DNA of 10,390 bases, taken from Frankiales bacterium (lineage in GTDB: Bacteria; Actinomycetota; Actinomycetes; Mycobacteriales; SCTD01). The translations under genes were made by a program, and so were the position numbers. This document shows positions 6,896-10,390 of this stretch, one piece after another; position 1 is the first letter of the stretch; every line of letters starts with the position of its first letter. Location: positions 1 through 10,390 of the forward strand of contig JAODNF010000107.1 of assembly GCA_025464915.1 (NCBI GenBank). Direction: 5' to 3'. The notes beneath the pieces were generated by a model, which was not told the origin of the DNA, made no database searches, and saw only the letters and a list, made by a program, of their open reading frames with translations.

Positions 6896-6902
6896 ACCTC
6901 CT
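6896..6902 (-). promoter_or_regulatory. Strong ribosome binding site of the DUF1214-led operon
   Basis: AGGAGGT on the minus strand leaves six bases (TAGCGC) between AGGAGG and the ATG at 6890. It is a near-perfect anti-16S match, in contrast to the downstream genes, which have little or no Shine-Dalgarno and rely on coupling. Confidence 0.8.
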
Positions 6903-6913
6903 GGTGCAAGAGT

Positions 6914-6927
6914 TAGAACACGTTCTA
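6914..6927. promoter_or_regulatory. KstR-like operator (perfect inverted repeat) upstream of six-gene operon
   Basis: TAGAACACGTTCTA matches every fixed position of the published KstR consensus TnnAACnnGTTnnA (a TetR-family repressor of cholesterol/steroid catabolism in Mycobacterium and Rhodococcus). Both 6-base arms are perfectly inverted around a 2-base centre. It lies 23 bases upstream of the DUF1214 start. Read on the minus strand, its left arm TAGAAC could serve as a -10-like hexamer. TCGACC (plus-strand 6945-6950) lies exactly 17 bases upstream as a weak -35-like hexamer, so the operator would overlap the promoter. No regulator gene is present in the window; assignment to KstR itself, rather than another TetR protein, is inference. 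Confidence 0.8.
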
Positions 6928-6980
6928 CCAGAGCGGAGCGGGTGGGTCGAGGCCCTGCTGGAGGTCGCCGGACGGGACGG

Positions 6981-7433
6981 CTACGCGGGTGCCTTCATCG
7001 TGGCCATCATCCGATCGAGCTCCCAGAAGGCGCGGAGGCTGAGCAGCTTGCCCGTGGCGTCCACCCGGTAGGCGAACACGCCCTCACACGTGGTCGTGGC
7101 CCCGCCCTCGATGGTGATGGTGATGTCGGCGACGTTGGCGCACTCGTTGCCGCAGGCGAACGAGTCCTTGAGGTCGAAGACGATGCTGTTGGGAGCCATG
7201 TTGCCGTCCCAGAAAGCGGCCCGGCCGTCCGGTCCGTGGTGGCCCAGGCCGGTCGGGTCGAAGAAAGACGTCCCGATCGGGTCCTCGACCCAGCCGTCCT
7301 CCGCCCAGAGGTCGAGCCAGGAGTCGCGGTCCTTGCTCATCACGCAGCTCATGGACCGCATCGCCATGGTGCGGGCGGGGTGGTCGCTGAAGCCCTTGAA
7401 CATCTGGGCGACGTCGTCGCGGATCTCTGCCAC
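6981..7433 (-). CDS. NTF2-like / ketosteroid isomerase-like protein
   Basis: 150-residue cone-shaped NTF2-fold protein of the SnoaL / ketosteroid-isomerase-like group. LWAEDGWVEDPIG (42-54) lines up with the steroid delta-isomerase segment ADDATVEDPVG, placing D51 at the position of the catalytic base. The C-terminal strand GKLLSLRAFWEL (128-139) resembles the isomerase GKVVSMRA segment. The oxyanion-hole Tyr and second Asp of the bacterial isomerases are not found at the aligned positions (Ser and Phe by my count). So the protein may isomerise, cyclise or dehydrate a different substrate, or only bind it. The GTG at 7433 has AAGGA seven bases upstream. It stands as its own transcription unit between two KstR-like boxes, with a 90-base gap to the DUF1214 gene. 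Several Cys residues (30, 94, 98, 116) are unusual for the family. Confidence 0.85.
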   Translation of the reverse strand: MAEIRDDVAQMFKGFSDHPARTMAMRSMSCVMSKDRDSWLDLWAEDGWVEDPIGTSFFDPTGLGHHGPDGRAAFWDGNMAPNSIVFDLKDSFACGNECANVADITITIEGGATTTCEGVFAYRVDATGKLLSLRAFWELDRMMATMKAPA

Positions 7434-7453
7434 GGAAGGTTCCTTCACTGAAC

Positions 7454-7467
7454 TGAAACGTGTTCTC
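7454..7467. promoter_or_regulatory. KstR-like operator (one mismatch) upstream of NTF2-like gene
   Basis: TGAAACGTGTTCTC matches TnnAACnnGTTnnA at all fixed positions except the last (C instead of A). It lies in the 50-base gap between the alpha/beta hydrolase and NTF2-like genes, 20 bases upstream of the GTG at 7433. Distance and placement mirror the perfect box before the six-gene operon, which makes chance occurrence less likely. It suggests the NTF2-like gene belongs to the same regulon. Confidence 0.65.
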
Positions 7468-7483
7468 AACGCGGAGGACGACC

Positions 7484-8293
7484 CTAGAGGGCTTCCTCGA
7501 GTTCCGCCAGGGTGGGGGCGTCGCCCTGCCAGGTGATGCCCGGCTCGTCGTACTCGCCGGTCAGCGCATGGGCGATGGTCGTGTAGACGTTGCGGGAGGC
7601 GAGCAGCCCGAGGTGGGTGCCGCGGATCTCGATGTTGCGGGCACCGTCCTCGAGGCAGGCCTGCCATCGGACGACCTCGTCGTGGCGGGTGAACAGGGCG
7701 ATGAGCGGCGGCAGGTCGGGCGTGAGCTCCTTGCGGAAGAAGCGGCCGTACGTGCACGCGCAGGCGGTCGTGAGGCAGCCCATGTTGAGGAGGACAGGGT
7801 CCTTCTGCAGCCGGCTGCGTGCGATGTCGGCGGCCTTGGCCAGGGTGAGGTTGGTGACGGCGAACGGCTCGTGGATCGGGCTCGCGAGGCAGACGACGCG
7901 CTCGACCAGGTCGGGTCGAGCCGTCATGAGGGCGCGGGACAGCAGACCCCCGCGGCTGTGGCCCAGCAGGGTCACCTTCGCGTCGTTGCTCTCGGCCACC
8001 TCCTCGAGCCGGGGCAGGATCTTGGACATCGTGCGGTCGGAGCAGTCGACGTGCAGCGAGATCTGCGAGCTGTAGGCCTGGTAGCCGATGCGACGCAGCC
8101 ACTGGAGCATCACGGGCATCAGCCAGTCACCTGCGGCGGCCGGCGGCAGCAGCAGCACCGGGCGACCGTCGCCGTGCGGGATCCCCTTGCCGGCAAGGAC
8201 GTCCGAGCGCAGGAAGCGCGTCATCGCGACCGGACCGCGGACTCGGAGCGCGGCCGATCCGAGCTGCTTCACCGCGAGGGGCAGGTCGCTCAT
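7484..8293 (-). CDS. Alpha/beta hydrolase (lipase/esterase-like)
   Basis: 269-residue serine hydrolase, probably an esterase or lipase acting on acyl esters. PVLLLPPAAAGDW (45-57) fits the first core strand and oxyanion loop. The nucleophile elbow is GHSRGG (111-116) with Ser113. The acid is probably Asp205 in FTRHDEVV, and the base is His227 in RGTHLGLL, so a full triad is present. There is no signal peptide, so it is predicted cytosolic. A cysteine cluster (C173, C178, C180) sits in the cap-like region. The ATG at 8293 is preferred; an in-frame TTG at 8302 is an alternative, and neither has a clear Shine-Dalgarno. It begins 18 bases after the acyltransferase stop, so the two are likely cotranscribed and may cycle neutral lipids (inference). 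Confidence 0.88.
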   Translation of the reverse strand: MSDLPLAVKQLGSAALRVRGPVAMTRFLRSDVLAGKGIPHGDGRPVLLLPPAAAGDWLMPVMLQWLRRIGYQAYSSQISLHVDCSDRTMSKILPRLEEVAESNDAKVTLLGHSRGGLLSRALMTARPDLVERVVCLASPIHEPFAVTNLTLAKAADIARSRLQKDPVLLNMGCLTTACACTYGRFFRKELTPDLPPLIALFTRHDEVVRWQACLEDGARNIEIRGTHLGLLASRNVYTTIAHALTGEYDEPGITWQGDAPTLAELEEAL

Positions 8294-8311
8294 GATCGTC
8301 AAACTAGACGG

Positions 8312-9712
8312 TCACCGGACGGCGAGCAGCATCTCCTCGACAGTGGCGGGGAACTCCGCCGCCAGGTCGTCGACGTCCGGCAGGTTGTCGCTGCAGGCGA
8401 TGATGCCGAAGCCCACGCGGTCGCCGTAGGACACGACCGTGATGTTCAGCCCAGGTCCCTCCATCACGGGACCAAGGGGGTAGATCCCCTCCACCTTCAC
8501 ACCTGCCATGTAGATCTGGAAGGGCGGTCCGGCAACGTTCGAGAGCACCAGGTTGTGCACGACCGGGTGCAGGTCGGCGAAGCGCAGCATCGAGTAGAGC
8601 CGGGCCAGCGCGGCGGTGGTGTTCGGCGGTGCGACCTCGCTGACCCGCGCGACGAGGTCGGGGCCCATCGCCTTCTGATCGCCCTTGGCCACGATGTTGG
8701 CGCGGTGCACGACCTTCAGCCGCTCGACTGGGTCGGCAACGTCCGTGCCGAGGCTCGTGAACATCGCGCTGGTGCGGTTGGCCGCGACGTCGGTCTCGTC
8801 CCCGCGGGTGCTCACCGGGATCACCGCGATGAGGCTGGAGTCGGGCAGCTCGTCGCGCTTGAGCAGGTAGCTGCGCAGCGCACCACCGGTGATGGCCGTG
8901 ACGGCGTCGTTGAAGGTGCCGCCGACGGCCGTCTTGATGGCCTTCACGTCGGCGAGCGCGACGTCGATGTAGGCGACGGTGCGGCCCGGGGTGATCGCGC
9001 CGTTGAAGGGGGCGCGGGGAGCGGTCAGCGGCATCGCCCCTCCGGACGTGTCCTCCTCGCCGACCCGACGCCCGACGATGCCCGTGACGGCCTTGACCGC
9101 GGAGACCCCGACCCTGGCCGTGTGCCAGGGGCGGGTCGCGAGACCGGTCACGGTGTGGACCGCCACGTCCAGGAAGGAGGGCTCGGGCTTCTGCAGGGCC
9201 CGGGCCTCCTCCTTCGCGCCGAGGAGCTCGGCCTCGGTGCGGCCCTCGGGGCCGAGGTCGAACAGGGCACTGAGGATCCGGGCAGCCCCCACGCCGTCGA
9301 CGGCGCAGTGGTGGATCTTGAAGACGATCGCTGCTCGGCTGTCGGCCATGTCCTCGACGACCAGGCACTCCCACAGCGGCCGGCTGCGGTCGAGCTGGAT
9401 GCTGGCGAACGCGGCGACCTCGTGCGCCAGCTCCACCATGGTCCCGGCACCAGGGCACTTGACCCTGCTCACGTGCTCGCGGACGTCGGTCTCGGGGACG
9501 TCGACCCAGACCGGGTGGTGCAGCCGCAGCATGCCCAGGGCCAGCTTCTGCCGGAAGGGCCGCAACAGGTCGAGGCGGCGCTGCAGCACGTCGATCATGT
9601 CGTCGGCCGACCAGCCGGGCGAGCCGCTGGTGTCGACGACGAGGGTGCCGAGGACGTGCATGTGCGTCGCGGGCGTCTCGAAGTAGAGGAAGCTCGCGTC
9701 GGCACCGCTCAT
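8312..9712 (-). CDS. WS/DGAT-type acyltransferase (wax ester synthase / diacylglycerol O-acyltransferase)
   Basis: 466-residue bifunctional acyltransferase family protein, expected to esterify fatty alcohols or diacylglycerol with acyl-CoA for storage-lipid synthesis, usually membrane-peripheral. The N-terminus MSGADASFLYFE is typical of the family. The conserved RPLW is at 111-114, and the catalytic HHxxxDG is HHCAVDG at 134-140. The later family blocks FNDAV (267-271) and SNVAGPP (391-397) are intact. Length matches the usual 450-480. The ATG at 9712 is chosen because the family normally starts just before this block. An in-frame ATG at 9751 would add 13 residues (MPLCVPTVADVHE) and would collide with the upstream in-frame ATG of the divergent gene; no start has a convincing Shine-Dalgarno. 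The gene runs into the hydrolase gene in the same direction. Confidence 0.94.
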   Translation of the reverse strand: MSGADASFLYFETPATHMHVLGTLVVDTSGSPGWSADDMIDVLQRRLDLLRPFRQKLALGMLRLHHPVWVDVPETDVREHVSRVKCPGAGTMVELAHEVAAFASIQLDRSRPLWECLVVEDMADSRAAIVFKIHHCAVDGVGAARILSALFDLGPEGRTEAELLGAKEEARALQKPEPSFLDVAVHTVTGLATRPWHTARVGVSAVKAVTGIVGRRVGEEDTSGGAMPLTAPRAPFNGAITPGRTVAYIDVALADVKAIKTAVGGTFNDAVTAITGGALRSYLLKRDELPDSSLIAVIPVSTRGDETDVAANRTSAMFTSLGTDVADPVERLKVVHRANIVAKGDQKAMGPDLVARVSEVAPPNTTAALARLYSMLRFADLHPVVHNLVLSNVAGPPFQIYMAGVKVEGIYPLGPVMEGPGLNITVVSYGDRVGFGIIACSDNLPDVDDLAAEFPATVEEMLLAVR

Positions 9713-9779
9713 CTCGTGCACGTCCGCAACAGTAGGGACACAGAGGGGCATGCGTCTGCACTTCGGGCACACTGGATCT

Positions 9780-10390
9780 GTGCTCCTCGTGCTCGCGTGT
9801 GTCGGTCTGGTCGCCGTTGCGAACGGCCTGCGCCCGTTGCGCTGGACCCCCCTCGTCGTACCTTCCTTCTTCGCCGCGTGGCTGACGGTCGAGCTCGCGC
9901 CTCAGCTGCTGGTCCTGACCGCAGTCGTGACGCTCGTCCTCGCGCTGACGGTCGGGGTCTCCTGGCTCGGTCTGGTCGTCACCGCGCTGGTGGCGGCGGG
10001 GCTGGCCGTGATGGTGCGCATGAGCGAGGCTGCGGCCGACGCCGCGGACGAGGCGCTGGCCGGCTGGCCCGAACCGGTCGACCCCGCCGACCCACGGGCG
10101 AGCGGGCTGCGTCGCTTCTTCCGCCCGATGTCCTTCAAGCACCCGGACGTCGTGCGCACGGTCGACGTGGCCTACGGCGACCTGCCTCGGCACAAGCTCG
10201 ACGTCTACCAGCCGCGCGAGGCCGTCACAGGTGCACCGACACTGCTGCAGGTCCACGGCGGGGCGTGGGTCATCGGCGACAAGAAGGAGCAGGGCCGGCC
10301 GCTCATGAACCACCTGACCGCCCGTGGCTGGGTCTGCTTTGCCCCGAACTACCGGCTGTCGCCCAAGGCCACCTGGCCCGACCACCTCGT
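9780..10390 (+). CDS. Membrane-anchored alpha/beta hydrolase, HSL (hormone-sensitive lipase)-like family (3' end cut by window)
   Basis: The only plus-strand gene, divergent from the acyltransferase. The first ~203 codons are visible. Residues ~1-80 are strongly hydrophobic, with two or three predicted membrane segments (~1-17, ~42-62, ~62-79), so the catalytic domain is membrane-tethered. The hydrolase domain starts at ~125 (VDVAYGDLPRHKLDVYQP). The HSL-type oxyanion motif HGGAW is at 159-163 and the downstream NYRLSPKATWP at ~190-200. The nucleophile (expected GDSAGG) lies beyond the right edge. The GTG at 9780 is chosen because the hydrophobic segment starts there. An in-frame ATG at 9750 preceded by GAGGGG adds ten polar residues and is a real alternative. 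It is likely an esterase or lipase of lipid turnover, perhaps related in function to the adjacent acyltransferase. Confidence 0.85.
   Translation, partial: MLLVLACVGLVAVANGLRPLRWTPLVVPSFFAAWLTVELAPQLLVLTAVVTLVLALTVGVSWLGLVVTALVAAGLAVMVRMSEAAADAADEALAGWPEPVDPADPRASGLRRFFRPMSFKHPDVVRTVDVAYGDLPRHKLDVYQPREAVTGAPTLLQVHGGAWVIGDKKEQGRPLMNHLTARGWVCFAPNYRLSPKATWPDHL

Noticed and set aside
5844..7451. 535-codon open reading frame on the plus strand opposite the DUF1214 and NTF2-like genes
   Set aside because: Covers two well-supported minus-strand genes and both operators; the composition is typical of an antisense frame and there are no domain motifs.
8304..10385. 693-codon minus-strand frame overlapping the acyltransferase and the divergent esterase
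   Set aside because: Out of frame with the WS/DGAT motifs and opposite a clear HSL-type gene; Arg/Pro/His-rich shadow translation.

Overview
The window is a GC-rich (strongly GC at third codon positions), densely packed stretch that looks like the chromosome of a lipid- or steroid-degrading actinobacterium. Nocardioidaceae or a mycolate-related group is my best guess. Supporting signs are frequent GTG starts, ATGA/GTGA gene overlaps, a WS/DGAT acyltransferase, a soluble P450, and two boxes matching the KstR operator consensus. All genes but one read on the minus strand. I see no rRNA, tRNA, CRISPR array, insertion sequence or gene-free stretch over 300 bases.

Layout in minus-strand transcription order. 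(1) 9712-8312 is a WS/DGAT-type acyltransferase, followed by an alpha/beta hydrolase (8293-7484). (2) 7433-6981 is a ketosteroid-isomerase-like NTF2 fold protein with its own imperfect KstR-like box. (3) 6890-1942 is a compact six-gene operon behind a perfect KstR-like box: DUF1214 protein, PAPS-type sulfotransferase, short-chain dehydrogenase, SRPBCC (polyketide-cyclase-like) protein, DUF1330 protein and cytochrome P450. Every junction overlaps by 1 or 4 bases or abuts directly. (4) 1885 to the left edge is a separate two-gene unit: a repeat protein built of two ~78-residue modules, followed 3 bases later by a membrane M50 zinc peptidase with a PqqD-like N-terminal region. On the plus strand, from 9780 to the right edge, a divergent membrane-anchored HSL-type esterase begins; it is cut by the window end.

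How the genes may work together (inference): the six-gene operon plus the NTF2 gene looks like a set that modifies a hydrophobic ring or alkyl substrate by P450 oxidation, alcohol/ketone redox, isomerase/cyclase-like steps and, unusually, sulfonation. The two operators suggest control by a KstR-type TetR repressor, as in cholesterol catabolism regulons. The acyltransferase and the two esterases fit neutral-lipid storage and turnover.

The best candidate for an undescribed system is the repeat-protein/M50 pair. A leader-like N-terminus precedes a repetitive body with no signal peptide, and the gene sits directly before an integral-membrane peptidase of the type associated with peptide maturation.
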